Of a DNA stretch of 64,000 bases, positions 8,593 to 17,526 are shown one piece after another; position 1 is the first letter of the stretch; every line of letters starts with the position of its first letter. A model generated the notes under the pieces. That model was not told the DNA's origin and searched no databases. It saw only the letters and a list, made by a program, of their open reading frames with translations. This DNA comes from Xanthomonas sp. NCPPB 1128. GTDB taxonomy: Bacteria > Pseudomonadota > Gammaproteobacteria > Xanthomonadales > Xanthomonadaceae. Location: NCBI RefSeq assembly GCF_001043115.1, contig NZ_LFME01000011.1, forward strand, positions 1-64,000, written 5' to 3'. Both the position numbers and the translations under genes were made by a program.

Positions 8593-10599
8593 TCAGCTCG
8601 CCGTGTCGAGCCGGTTGTCGCTGCGGTCGGCGTCGGGCAGCACGTGGTCCGGATCCAGGGTCACGTGCAGCACCTTTTGCGTGCTCGGCACCCGGATCTG
8701 CGGCTGGGTCTGCTGCATCCAGGTCTCCACCGGCACGCGCTGGTCCAGGTGGCTGCCGTCGGCGAAGTCGATGCGCAAGGTCGCCGGCATCACCAGCTTC
8801 TGGCGGCTGTTCAAGGTCACCAGCAGGCCCTGGGCCGGGTCGTGGTCGATGTAGGCGGCTGCGCGCACGCCCATGTCCAGCTGCCAGTTGTTGAGGTACC
8901 AGCCGCGCCACCACCAGCTCAGGTCCTCGCCGGATTCGCTCTCCATCAGCCGGAAGAAATCCGACGGCGTGGGATGCTTGTAGGCCCAGGTGGCGATGTA
9001 CTTGCGGAACGCCGGATCGAAACGCGCCGGCCCGAGGATCTGCTCGCGCAGCAGCACCAGGCCCAGCGCGCCCTTGAAGTAGGTCAGCGGATGCCGGTAT
9101 TTCTCGCTGGTGGCGTCGGCGCGATCGAGCAGGGTCGGCGCCTGCGCGTCGGCCAGCAGCGGCAGGATCTCGTCCACCGGGTTGCCGCCGCCGGGCGCGT
9201 ACTCGCCATCGCGCTTGGGCGCGAACTCGCCGTGGTTGATCGCATCGGAGGCGTACACGTCGATGAAGGTGTTGAAGCCCTCGTCCATGAACGCATGGCG
9301 GCGCTCGTTGGAGCCGACGATCATCGGGAACCAGCCGTGGCCCAGTTCGTGCGCGGTGATCCAGAACAATTGCTTGCCGCCGTCCTCCATGTCGTCGAAG
9401 ACGATGCCCGGATACTCCATGCCGGCACCATGGCCACCCAGGTTCACCGCCGCCGGCCACGGGTACGGATACCACTGCGAAAAGTGCTCGATCGAGGCTT
9501 TGACGAACTCGGTGGAGCGGCCCCACTTGTCGCTGCCGACCGCGCTGCGTGGATACACTGACATCGCCAGTGCATGCTTGCCCTGGGGCAGGTTGATCCG
9601 CGCCGCATCCCAGACGAACGCCGGCGAAGCGGCGAAGGCCACGTCGCGGGTGTGGTCCATGTGGAAGCGCCAGGTCTGGGTGCCGCTGGCGCTTGGCCGG
9701 CTGGCCGGGTTGCCCACTTCATCGGCGCCACGGATGGTCACCGTCGTGTCGCTGGCGGCGGCTTGCGCCAGGTGCTGGCGCTGGGCGGCGGTGAGCACCT
9801 GCACCGGGTTCACCAGTTCGCCGGAACCGGCCACCAGATAGTCCCACGGCACCGTCACCGCGTAGTCGAAATCGCCGTACTCCAGGTAGAACTCCGCGCC
9901 CAGGTAGGGCTGCGTGTCCCAGCCGCGCAGGTCGTCGTACACCGCCATGCGCGGATACCACTGTGCGATCTCGTAGATGTCGCCATCAGGCGTGGGCGTG
10001 ACCGCGGTGCGGCCGCCCCAGGTACCGGGCACGGTGTAGGCGTAGTCGATGTGCAGCTTGAGCGCCTTGCCGCTGGCCAGCGGCTGCGGCAGGTCCACGC
10101 GCATGCGCGTGTCGTCGATCAGGAAGGTCGCCGGCACGCGCTTGCCGCCCTGCTCCAGTTCCACCTTGGCGATGCGGTAACCCTCCGTGCTCTGCGGCGC
10201 GGACCGGTCGGCACGCGCGGCGCGCAGGGTACGGGCGCGGGCATCGGCGCGGTACAGGTTCTGCTCCAACTGCAGCCACAGCACGTCCAGCGTGTCCGGG
10301 CTGCGGTTGCTGTAGGTGATGGTCTCCTGGCCACTGAGCGTGTGCATGGCCGGATCGATGGTGGCGTGCAGATCGTAGTCGGCGCGGTTCTGCCAGTACT
10401 GCGGGCCTGGCACGCCACCGCCGCTGCGGTAGGCATTGGCCGGCTGCGGCAACTGCAGCGGTGCGAACAGCGCCTGCGGGTCGTAGGTGCCGGCGCTGTC
10501 CGCGGCGGCAGCAGTAGCAGTGGCGGCGTCGGCCTGGGCGGCGGCGACAAGGGAAACACAGGCCGCGGCGAACGCAACGCGGCGCAGGACAAAGATCAT
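8593..10599 (-). CDS. M1-family zinc metallopeptidase, exported
   Basis: A 668-residue protein with an N-terminal signal peptide (MIFVLRR followed by a hydrophobic core, cleavage near residue 24 or 26). The gluzincin core is complete: HELGHGW at 417-423 gives the HEXXH zinc ligands and catalytic glutamate, and E440 in MDEGFNTF is the third ligand at the standard 18-residue spacing. GAGMEYPG, just upstream, takes the place of the GAMEN substrate-binding motif, as in many bacterial M1 relatives. The large N-terminal part is the beta-sandwich seen in aminopeptidase N-like proteins. It should trim peptides in the periplasm or outside the cell. The ATG at 10599 directly starts the signal peptide. 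The gene stands alone. Confidence 0.9.
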   Translation of the reverse strand: MIFVLRRVAFAAACVSLVAAAQADAATATAAAADSAGTYDPQALFAPLQLPQPANAYRSGGGVPGPQYWQNRADYDLHATIDPAMHTLSGQETITYSNRSPDTLDVLWLQLEQNLYRADARARTLRAARADRSAPQSTEGYRIAKVELEQGGKRVPATFLIDDTRMRVDLPQPLASGKALKLHIDYAYTVPGTWGGRTAVTPTPDGDIYEIAQWYPRMAVYDDLRGWDTQPYLGAEFYLEYGDFDYAVTVPWDYLVAGSGELVNPVQVLTAAQRQHLAQAAASDTTVTIRGADEVGNPASRPSASGTQTWRFHMDHTRDVAFAASPAFVWDAARINLPQGKHALAMSVYPRSAVGSDKWGRSTEFVKASIEHFSQWYPYPWPAAVNLGGHGAGMEYPGIVFDDMEDGGKQLFWITAHELGHGWFPMIVGSNERRHAFMDEGFNTFIDVYASDAINHGEFAPKRDGEYAPGGGNPVDEILPLLADAQAPTLLDRADATSEKYRHPLTYFKGALGLVLLREQILGPARFDPAFRKYIATWAYKHPTPSDFFRLMESESGEDLSWWWRGWYLNNWQLDMGVRAAAYIDHDPAQGLLVTLNSRQKLVMPATLRIDFADGSHLDQRVPVETWMQQTQPQIRVPSTQKVLHVTLDPDHVLPDADRSDNRLDTAS

Positions 10600-10699
10600 G
10601 GTGACGTCCGTGGGGAGGATCGTCGCCGATGGTAGGCCGATTCGCGGTGGCGCGGATGTGCCGATCGCCACCTTCGGCAGCGATGCTTGGCAAGACCGC

Positions 10700-10765
10700 G
10701 TAGGAGCGGCTTCAGCCGCGACAGGCAGCCCCGGTAAAGCCTGTCGCGGCTAAAGCCGCTCCTAC
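10700..10765. repeat. REP-like inverted pair, class A
   Basis: Forward copy at 10700-10722 and complement copy at 10743-10765, separated by 20 bp. The complement copy has one substitution (TAAAGCC for TGAAGCC). The pair sits 20 bp downstream of the pyrB stop codon and could form a long stem at the end of that transcript. Confidence 0.85.
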
Positions 10766-10785
10766 GAGAGCGCGATGCGCCGCGC

Positions 10786-11733
10786 TCAGCCCAGCAGCGT
10801 CTCCAGCACCGCCATGCGCACCGCCACGCCGTTGGCGACCTGGCGCAGGATGCACGACTGCGCGCCGTCGGCGACCTCGTCGGTGATCTCCACGCCGCGG
10901 TTGATCGGGCCCGGATGCAGCACCACCGCGTCCTTGGACGCGCGGCGCAGGCGCTCGGCGGTGAGGCCGTACTGGCCGTGATAGTCCTCCAGCGAGGACA
11001 CCAGGCCTTCCTCCATGCGCTCGCGCTGCAGCCGCAGCATCATCACCGCGTCCACGCCGTCGAGCATGGCGTCGAAATCCTCGCCGACCACGCAGCCGTC
11101 CAGGGTGCCGTCGTCGGGCAGCAGCGCGCGCGGTCCGCACACGCGCACTTCGCCGGCACCGAGGGTGCGCAGCGCATGCAGGTCCGAGCGCGCCACCCGC
11201 GAGTGCTTGACGTCGCCGACGATGACCAGCTTGAGCTTGGAGAAGTCGCCACCCTTGGCGTGGCGCAGGGTCAGCATGTCGAGCAGGCCCTGGGTGGGAT
11301 GCGCGCTGCGGCCGTCGCCGGCGTTGATCAGTGCGGTACCCTCGCCCGCCGCTTCGGCCAGGCGCTCGACCGCGCCGTCCTCGGGGTGGCGCACGACGAA
11401 GCCGCGCACGCCCATCGCTTCCAGGTTCTTCAGCGTGTCGCGCGCGGTCTCGCCCTTGCGCGTGGACGAGGTGGAAGCATCGAAGTTCAGCACGTCGGCA
11501 CCGAGCCGCTGCGCGGCCAGGTGGAACGAGCTGCGGGTGCGCGTGGACGGTTCGAAGAACAGCGTGCACACCGCGGTGCCGGCCAGCACGCTGCGCTTGC
11601 CGACCCGGCCCACCGCCGCGTCGCGGATCTGCCCGGCGCGGTCCAGCAGTTGCAGCAGGGTCGCGCGCGGCAGCCCTTCCAGGGTCAGCAGGTGGCGCAG
11701 GCGCCCGTTCGAATCGAGTTGCGGATCAGTCAT
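10786..11733 (-). CDS. pyrB: Aspartate carbamoyltransferase catalytic subunit
   Basis: A 315-residue enzyme that joins carbamoyl phosphate and aspartate to carbamoyl aspartate, the second step of pyrimidine synthesis. The carbamoyl phosphate motif FEPSTRTRSSF lies near residues 60-70; the mid-protein HPTQGLLD and the late HPGPINRG, both diagnostic for ATCase, are present. Length is that of a plain catalytic chain. It is the last gene of a minus-strand series yqgE-ruvX-pyrB, with 19 bp after ruvX. Pseudomonads have pyrR between ruvX and pyrB and an inactive pyrC-like gene after pyrB; here both are absent, as is pyrI, so assembly or regulation may differ. Confidence 0.96.
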   Translation of the reverse strand: MTDPQLDSNGRLRHLLTLEGLPRATLLQLLDRAGQIRDAAVGRVGKRSVLAGTAVCTLFFEPSTRTRSSFHLAAQRLGADVLNFDASTSSTRKGETARDTLKNLEAMGVRGFVVRHPEDGAVERLAEAAGEGTALINAGDGRSAHPTQGLLDMLTLRHAKGGDFSKLKLVIVGDVKHSRVARSDLHALRTLGAGEVRVCGPRALLPDDGTLDGCVVGEDFDAMLDGVDAVMMLRLQRERMEEGLVSSLEDYHGQYGLTAERLRRASKDAVVLHPGPINRGVEITDEVADGAQSCILRQVANGVAVRMAVLETLLG

Positions 11734-11752
11734 GGCAGGTCCGGGCTGTGGA

Positions 11753-12265
11753 TCAGGAAAGGGGAATGGCGTCGTCGGGCGCGGCCAGCCAGCGCTCCAC
11801 GATCACCGCGGCGGCCACCGCGTCCAGCGCGGCGGCATCGCGGCGGCGCTTGCGGCCGGCGGCACGGTCCACCGCGAAGCGTTGCGCGGCCTCGACCGAA
11901 CTGGAGCGCTCGTCGACCAGCACCACCGGCAGGCGGTAGCGCGCGCCGAGTTCGCGGGCGAAGGCATGCGCACGCTTGCGGTTGGGCTGGTCGGCGCCGT
12001 CGAGGGTGAGCGGATCGCCGACCACCAGGCCGTGCGGCCGCCATTCGGCCTGCAGGCGGTCCAGCGCCGGCCAGTCCGGCCCCTGCGCATGCACGTCGAT
12101 CACCGCCAGCGCACGCGCGCCGTTGCCGAACGGACTGCCGACCGCCACGCCGATGCGGCGGTGGCCGACGTCGAAACCGAGCACGGTGCCGTCGCGGCGG
12201 ATCGTCGCGGACGAGGCGCTGGCCGGCGCGGGAGTCCCAGCCTCAGGCAGGCCGGACTCAGGCAT
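11753..12265 (-). CDS. ruvX: RuvX/YqgF-family putative Holliday junction resolvase
   Basis: A 170-residue RNase H-fold protein. [14 protein letters not shown] carries the first catalytic aspartate, [12 protein letters not shown] the glutamate strand, and [13 protein letters not shown] the last aspartate region. Homologues act on 16S rRNA 5' processing or on Holliday junctions. The start is the ATG at 12265, which overlaps the end of yqgE by 8 bp (ATGCCTGA), suggesting translational coupling. The first 25 or so residues before the core are variable, so a slightly later start cannot be ruled out. Confidence 0.93.
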   Translation of the reverse strand: MPESGLPEAGTPAPASASSATIRRDGTVLGFDVGHRRIGVAVGSPFGNGARALAVIDVHAQGPDWPALDRLQAEWRPHGLVVGDPLTLDGADQPNRKRAHAFARELGARYRLPVVLVDERSSSVEAAQRFAVDRAAGRKRRRDAAALDAVAAAVIVERWLAAPDDAIPLS

Positions 12266-12824
12266 GCCCGCTGTAGTCGGTGAGGCGGAACAGGTCCACG
12301 CCGATGCGCCCGGCCGCAGTCTGCCAGCGCCGCTCCAGCGGCAGCTCGAACAGCAGCTCGGCATCGGCCGGCGCGGTCAGCCAGCTGTTCTCGCCCAGTT
12401 CGTATTCCAGCTGGCCGGCGCCCCAGCCGGCGCAGCCCAACGCGACCACCGCGTTGCGCGGGCCTTCGCCCCGCGCCATGGCCTCGAGCACGTCGCGCGA
12501 GGTGGTCAGGAACAGGCCCTCGGCGAAGGCCAGGCTGGAGTCCCAGCCGTGCGCGCCATCGTGGATGACGAAGCCGCGTTCCGGATGCACCGGGCCGCCG
12601 CTGAGCACCACCTGCTCGCGCAGCGCGGCATCGATGGTCTCGATGCCCATCTGCTCCAGCACTTCGCCCAAGGTGTATTCGGAGGCGCGGTTGACCACCA
12701 CGCCCATCGCGCCGTTCTCGTCGTGCTGGCAGATCAGCGCCACGCTGCGGGCGAAGTTGGGATCGGACAGCGCCGGCAGCGCGATCAGCAGTTGGTTGGC
12801 CAGAGGCGTGGGCAAAGCGGACAT
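12258..12824 (-). CDS. yqgE: YqgE/AlgH family protein
   Basis: A 188-residue cytoplasmic protein with the family landmarks [20 protein letters not shown] at the N-terminus, [28 protein letters not shown], and the closing [16 protein letters not shown] and GENSWL. Its biochemical role is unresolved; it was named AlgH from alginate regulation in Pseudomonas. It is first in the yqgE-ruvX-pyrB series and overlaps ruvX. Its start lies 106 bp from the divergent DUF4153 gene, so this spacer should hold both promoters. Confidence 0.94.
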   Translation of the reverse strand: MSALPTPLANQLLIALPALSDPNFARSVALICQHDENGAMGVVVNRASEYTLGEVLEQMGIETIDAALREQVVLSGGPVHPERGFVIHDGAHGWDSSLAFAEGLFLTTSRDVLEAMARGEGPRNAVVALGCAGWGAGQLEYELGENSWLTAPADAELLFELPLERRWQTAAGRIGVDLFRLTDYSGHA

Positions 12825-12930
12825 GGCCCCATTCTATCGTCCCTCCCGCGTGTGCGCTGCGCCGGGCTGCGGCGGGCTGCCATAATCCGCCCGATCGCGG
12901 CCCCGACCGGTCGCCCAGGAGCACGCACGC

Positions 12931-14724
12931 ATGGACACGCCCCCCGACCTGCCGCGCCAGACCCGCGCCTTCATCGTGCTAGTGGCCCTGCTGCAGGGCG
13001 CATTGCTGTACCTGGCGCAGCGCGGCGCCGAGAGCGGCCTGTGGCCGTTCGGCTCGCTGGGCGGACAGGTGTGCTGGTACACCCTGGTGCTGACCGTGCC
13101 GACCATGACCCTGCTGTCGGTGCGGCACCTGGGCGCGCTGCGCCTGTGGCAGCACACCATCGCGGTGGCGGTGCTGGTGGCGGCGCTGTCGGCGTGGGCC
13201 GTCTGGAACGCCACCGGCGCGCCCGGCCTGCGCGCGCGCGAGGTGCTGGGCCCGTTCGGCGCCACCGTGGCGCTGGCGATGTTCGTGCTGCTGCCGTGGC
13301 TGCAGTGCCGGCTGCAGCACGGGCGCTGGCAGGCGCCGTACCGCGACCTGTTCGAGCATGCCTGGCAGAACGCGCTGACCCTGGCGCTGGCACTGTTGTT
13401 CATCGGTATCTGCTGGCTGGTGCTGTGGCTGTGGGGCGCCTTGTTCGCGCTGGTCAAGCTGACCCTGTTCTACGACCTGTTCCGGCAGACCGCCTTCATC
13501 TATCTGGCCACCGGCACCATGTTCGGCCTGGGCATCCTGATCGGCCGCACCCAGCAGCGCGCGGTGCAGGTGATGCGGCAGATCCTGTTCGCGATCTGCA
13601 CCGGGCTGCTGCCGCTGCTGGCGTTCGTGGCGGTGCTGTTCGCGCTGAGCCTGCCGTTCACCGGCCTGCAGCCGCTGTGGGAGACCCGCGCCGCGGCCAG
13701 CATCCTGATCGCAGTGGTGGCGACGGTGGTGGTCTTCGTCAATGCGGTGTACCAGGACGGCGCCGCCGAGGCGCCCTACCCCGCCTGGCTGCAACGGGTG
13801 ATCGACGCCGGACTGCTCAGCCTGCCGCTGTATGCCGGGTTGGCGCTGTACGCGCTGTGGCTGCGCATCGCGCAATACGGCTGGAGTACCGAACGCTTTG
13901 CCGGCGTCTTGGTGGCGGTGGTCGCCTGCGGTTACGCATGCGGCTATGCCTGGGCGGTGCTGCGGCCGGGCGCGCGCTGGCTGCAGCCGCTGGCGCCGGT
14001 GAACCGGGTGCTGTCGTGGGTGGTGATCGGCCTGGCGCTGGCGGCCAACTCGCCCCTGCTGGACCCCTACCGCCTCGTCGTCGGTGACCAACTGCAGCGC
14101 CTGGCCGACGGCCGCACCAGCGCGGCGCAACTGGACCTGGCCTACCTGCGCTTCGACAGCGGCCGCCGCGGCTACCGCGCGGTGCAGGCGCTGCGCGAGG
14201 TGCCCGCCTTCGCCGACGACCCGGTACAGCGCGAACGCCTGCAGCGCATGCTGCAGCGCCAGCAGCGCTGGGGCGGCGACAACGAGGATGCGCCGCGCAG
14301 CAACGATCCGCTGCAGGTGCGCCAGCGCATCGCGCTGGCCGCCGGCAGCGCCGATCCCGGCGCCGCCTGGTGGCAAGCGCTGCTGGCCGGGCAGATCGAC
14401 GATGGCAACTGCCGGCGCGAGGGCGCGCAGTGCGTGGCGCTGCGCCGCGATCTGGACGGCGATGGCCACGACGACGTCCTGCTGTGCAATGCCGGCGTCG
14501 GCTACGGCGTCGAATGCCGCATCCATACCGACCTGGGCAGCGGCTGGAAGGACGTGGCGCGAACCCACCTGTTCCCGCGCCGCGGCGACAACGCCGAGGC
14601 GCTGTACCAGGCGCTGCGTGACGGCAAGCTGCAGCTGCTGCCGCGGCGCTGGCCCGACCTGCAATTGCCGGGTGCGCGGCGGACCGAGGTGTACCCCGCC
14701 GACCCCAACGACCAGACCGACTGA
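12931..14724 (+). CDS. DUF4153 membrane protein with a periplasmic-type C-terminal region
   Basis: A 597-residue protein. About 10-12 hydrophobic helices fill residues 12-375, including FIYLATGTMFGLGILIGRT, typical of DUF4153 proteins. The last 220 residues are soluble. They contain RRDLDGDGHDDVLLCNAG, an FG-GAP or EF-hand-like calcium loop, followed by a cysteine pair (DDVLLC and GVEC) that could form a disulfide outside the cytoplasm. Function of the family is unknown. The start at 12931 follows a GGAGCACGC leader. It is followed 14 bp later by the glycosylase gene tag on the same strand. Confidence 0.82.
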   Translation: MDTPPDLPRQTRAFIVLVALLQGALLYLAQRGAESGLWPFGSLGGQVCWYTLVLTVPTMTLLSVRHLGALRLWQHTIAVAVLVAALSAWAVWNATGAPGLRAREVLGPFGATVALAMFVLLPWLQCRLQHGRWQAPYRDLFEHAWQNALTLALALLFIGICWLVLWLWGALFALVKLTLFYDLFRQTAFIYLATGTMFGLGILIGRTQQRAVQVMRQILFAICTGLLPLLAFVAVLFALSLPFTGLQPLWETRAAASILIAVVATVVVFVNAVYQDGAAEAPYPAWLQRVIDAGLLSLPLYAGLALYALWLRIAQYGWSTERFAGVLVAVVACGYACGYAWAVLRPGARWLQPLAPVNRVLSWVVIGLALAANSPLLDPYRLVVGDQLQRLADGRTSAAQLDLAYLRFDSGRRGYRAVQALREVPAFADDPVQRERLQRMLQRQQRWGGDNEDAPRSNDPLQVRQRIALAAGSADPGAAWWQALLAGQIDDGNCRREGAQCVALRRDLDGDGHDDVLLCNAGVGYGVECRIHTDLGSGWKDVARTHLFPRRGDNAEALYQALRDGKLQLLPRRWPDLQLPGARRTEVYPADPNDQTD

Positions 14725-14738
14725 CGGATACCCGCCGC

Positions 14739-15278
14739 ATGAGCAGCTATTGCGATATCGCCCCCGGGCACCCGGTGCACGGCCACTACCACGACCACGA
14801 GTACGGCGTGCCGCAACGCGCCGAAGCCGACCTGTTCGAGCGGCTGGTGCTGGAGATCAACCAGGCCGGGCTGAGCTGGGAGCTGATGCTGAAGAAGCGC
14901 GCCGGCTTCCGCGCCGCCTACGCCGGGTTCGACGTGGACACGGTGGCGGCCTTCGGCGAGGCCGACGTGCTGCGCCTGCTCGGCGATGCCTGCATCATCC
15001 GCAACCGGCTCAAGGTGCAGGCGGCGATCCACAACGCGCAGGTGATCCAGCGCCTGCGGGCCAGCCACGGCAGCTTTGCCGCCTGGCTGGACGCGCAGCA
15101 TCCGCGCAGCAAGGCCGAGTGGATCAAGCTGTTCAAGCGCACCTTCCGCTTCACCGGTGGCGAGATCACCGGCGAATTCCTGATGAGCCTGGGCTACCTG
15201 CCCGGCGCGCACCGCGAAGACTGCCCGGCGTTCGCGCGCATCGCGCAGCTGGATCCGCCGTGGATGCGCGCCAGCTGA
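14739..15278 (+). CDS. tag: DNA-3-methyladenine glycosylase I
   Basis: A 179-residue protein of the Tag family, which excises 3-methyladenine from alkylated DNA to start base excision repair. Visible landmarks are the N-terminal cysteine of MSSYCDIAPG and the histidine-rich HYHDHEYGVP, then FERLVLEINQAGLSWELMLKKR, which matches the strongly conserved helix in Tag, and a C-terminal HREDCPAF. The N-terminal Cys and His and C-terminal His and Cys are the four zinc-snap ligands of E. coli Tag. Length is close to the 187 residues of E. coli. It sits 14 bp after the DUF4153 gene, so co-transcription is likely. Confidence 0.9.
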   Translation: MSSYCDIAPGHPVHGHYHDHEYGVPQRAEADLFERLVLEINQAGLSWELMLKKRAGFRAAYAGFDVDTVAAFGEADVLRLLGDACIIRNRLKVQAAIHNAQVIQRLRASHGSFAAWLDAQHPRSKAEWIKLFKRTFRFTGGEITGEFLMSLGYLPGAHREDCPAFARIAQLDPPWMRAS

Positions 15279-15363
15279 GGTTGCTGGTGCGCGAGGAGCG
15301 GCACGACGCCGCCTTGGCGCGGCCTGCACGAGCGCTGCACGAGGCCGCCGGCATGGTCGGCGC

Positions 15364-16512
15364 ATGGCCTTGCGCATCGGCATCTCGGGCTGGCGCTATC
15401 CGCGCTGGCGCGGCGTCTTCTATCCGTCCGGGCTGACCCAGCGGCGGGAACTGGAATACGCCGCGCGGTGCTTCCGCTCGGTTGAACTCAACGGCTCGTT
15501 CTATTCGCTGCAGACCCCGAAAAGCTATGCCGCCTGGCACGACGCCACCCCGCGCGGCTTCGTGTTCGCGGTCAAGGGTCCGCGCTTCGTCACCCACCTG
15601 AAACGGCTGCGCGACTGCGAGCAGCCGCTGGCCAATTTCTTCGCCTCCGGCCTGCTCGCGCTGGGTCCGAAACTCGGCCCGCTGCTGTGGCAACTGCCAC
15701 CGTCGCTGGCCTTCGATCACGACCTGCTGGACGCCTTCCTGACGCTGCTGCCGCGTACCAGCGAGGCCGCCCTGACCCTGGCGCGCAAGCGCGACAGCGC
15801 GCGCATGCGCGATCGCAGCCTGCTGCGGATCGACCGCAACCGGCGCCTGCGCCATGCGCTGGAAGTGCGCCATCCAAGCTTCGCCACGCCGGAAGCGGTG
15901 GCCTTGCTGCGCAAGCACCGGGTGGCGCTGGTGCAGGCCGACACCGCCGGCAAGTGGCCGTACCTGGAAGACGTGACCGCCGACTTCCTGTACCTGCGCC
16001 TGCACGGCGATGCGCAGCTCTACGCCAGCGGCTACGACGACAAGGCCCTCGACACTTGGGCGCAGCGCATCGATGCCTGGCATCGCGGCGGCGAACCGGC
16101 CGACGCGCAGCGGGTCGGCCCACGCGCCCCGACACGGGCACGGCGCGACGTGTACTGCTACTTCGACAACGACATGAAGGTGCATGCGCCGTTCGACGCG
16201 CGGCGCCTGGCGCAACGGCTCGGCGTGCCGACGCCGTGCCCGGCGCGCGGCGCGCGGCGACGAAGACGGCGACGACTGAGGGAAAGTTCGCGTCGTGCGG
16301 GTTTGCCGCGATGCAGGCGGGCATGTCTCCGTCTTGCAGGAGCTGCCTCGAAGAGCCTGACCTCTCCGACTGTCGCGACGTGTTGCGATGTCTGCAGGAG
16401 CGGCGCCCGTTCCCGATCTGTGGGATCCACCGCGACGCCTCGCCGCGGCGCAATGGCACCGCTAGTCACACGTTGTGGCGCAGCGCAGCGGGGCACACCG
16501 CTGTCCCCGTAG
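15364..16512 (+). CDS. DUF72 family protein with probable 3' frameshift
   Basis: The first 290 or so residues are a clear DUF72 TIM-barrel-like protein: RIGISGWRYPRWRGVFYPSG at the start, VELNGSFYSLQTPKSYAAWH, the central EVRHPSF, and the closing DVYCYFDNDMKVHAPFDARR. The family has no firmly assigned reaction. After GVPTPCP the reading frame becomes arginine-rich (ARGARRRRRRRLRE) and runs about 80 residues further, into a REP element. In the frame one base further along, the same DNA encodes DEDGDD and a stop at 16279, a typical acidic tail. I therefore think a one-base indel near 16230-16258, real or a sequencing error, moved the stop from 16279 to 16512. Confidence 0.75.
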   Translation: MALRIGISGWRYPRWRGVFYPSGLTQRRELEYAARCFRSVELNGSFYSLQTPKSYAAWHDATPRGFVFAVKGPRFVTHLKRLRDCEQPLANFFASGLLALGPKLGPLLWQLPPSLAFDHDLLDAFLTLLPRTSEAALTLARKRDSARMRDRSLLRIDRNRRLRHALEVRHPSFATPEAVALLRKHRVALVQADTAGKWPYLEDVTADFLYLRLHGDAQLYASGYDDKALDTWAQRIDAWHRGGEPADAQRVGPRAPTRARRDVYCYFDNDMKVHAPFDARRLAQRLGVPTPCPARGARRRRRRRLRESSRRAGLPRCRRACLRLAGAASKSLTSPTVATCCDVCRSGARSRSVGSTATPRRGAMAPLVTRCGAAQRGTPLSP

Positions 16513-16576
16513 GAGCGGCTTCAGCCGCGACGGGGCTTTCCCGATAACGCCGCGTCGCGGCGGAAGCCGCTCTTAC
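16509..16576. repeat. REP-like inverted pair, class A
   Basis: Forward copy at 16509-16531, complement copy at 16554-16576 with small changes (CGGAAGCC and CTCTTAC). It lies between the DUF72 gene and the convergent YitT-like gene. The first bases overlap the end of the extended DUF72 reading frame. If the DUF72 gene really ends at 16279, the remaining 16280-16508 holds no recognisable gene. Confidence 0.85.
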
Positions 16577-16655
16577 GCACGCGCCCGCACGAAAGACCCG
16601 CGCACCGCGATACGCGGCACCTCGTCGATCGCGCAACCACGATCGGCTACAGATG

Positions 16656-17408
16656 TCACACGCCCATGTAGCGGCCGGCGCGGTGGTTGAACATCAGCAC
16701 CAGGCTCAGCACCACCGCGCCGATCGCCGAGTACAGCACCTGCTGCGGCGCCAGCAGCCAGAACGCCACCGCCATCAGCGCCGCGTCGAAGCTCATCTGC
16801 ACCTTGCCCGCGCTCCAGCCGCGGCTGCGCTGCAGGTAGACCGCGAGGATGCCGACCCCGCCGAGGCTGGCGCGGTGGCGGATGAAGAACAGGATGCCCA
16901 GGCCGACCAGCGCGCCACCGACCAGCGCCGAGAACAGCGGCGTCATCGTCGCCCACTGCGCCCAGCGCGGCAGCAAATCGGTCAGCAGGCCGCAGGCGGC
17001 GACCGCGACGAAGGTCTTGAGGGTGAACTCCCAGCCCATGCGCCGCACCGCCAGCCAATAGAACGGCAGGTTGACCAGCACGAACATCAGCCCGAAGTTC
17101 CAGCCCAGCGCGTAGTGCAGCAGGAAGGCCACGCCGGCCATGCCGCCGATCATCAACCCGCCATGGGCGAACACCGCCAGCCCCAGCGAGGCCACCAGGG
17201 TCGCCAGCAGCATGCCCTGCACGTCCTCGGCCACGCTGTGGCGCAGCGCGCGCGCATCCTGCACGGTGCCGGCCGAATCCGGCGGCGGGGTCAGCGGTCC
17301 GGCGGTGACGACGGTGCCGTCGTCGGGCAACGGGTCCAGGTCCGGACGCAGATCGGAATCGGGAAGGCTCACGGGAAGGGGCACGGCGTGGGGGGCGGTA
17401 TTAGACAC
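16656..17408 (-). CDS. YitT-family (DUF161) membrane protein
   Basis: A 250-residue inner-membrane protein with about six helices after a proline-rich cytoplasmic N-terminus of about 50 residues. Features matching the YitT family are GLAVFAHGGLMIGGMAGVAF and the later RHRASLGGVGILAVYLQ, the glycine-rich helix pairs characteristic of the group. Function is unknown. There is no ATG between the upstream in-frame stop region and the first helix that gives a sensible length, so I take the GTG at 17408 (reading VSNTAPHAV) as the start; this is the least certain part. Confidence 0.72.
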   Translation of the reverse strand: MSNTAPHAVPLPVSLPDSDLRPDLDPLPDDGTVVTAGPLTPPPDSAGTVQDARALRHSVAEDVQGMLLATLVASLGLAVFAHGGLMIGGMAGVAFLLHYALGWNFGLMFVLVNLPFYWLAVRRMGWEFTLKTFVAVAACGLLTDLLPRWAQWATMTPLFSALVGGALVGLGILFFIRHRASLGGVGILAVYLQRSRGWSAGKVQMSFDAALMAVAFWLLAPQQVLYSAIGAVVLSLVLMFNHRAGRYMGV

Positions 17409-17526
17409 CAGCGCGGTTGTGGTTGCACATGAAACTTTTAAATCAGCGCGCGGATGGCTCGCTCCGTGCCTCGATCCACGCGCAGGGGCGCCTCGCCCTC
17501 CCCGCCCAATCGCGCAGTGCGATCTC

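Noticed and set aside
12266-12364. Longer N-terminus for RuvX
   Set aside because: The extension lies within yqgE in another frame and has Ser/Cys/Arg-rich non-family sequence.
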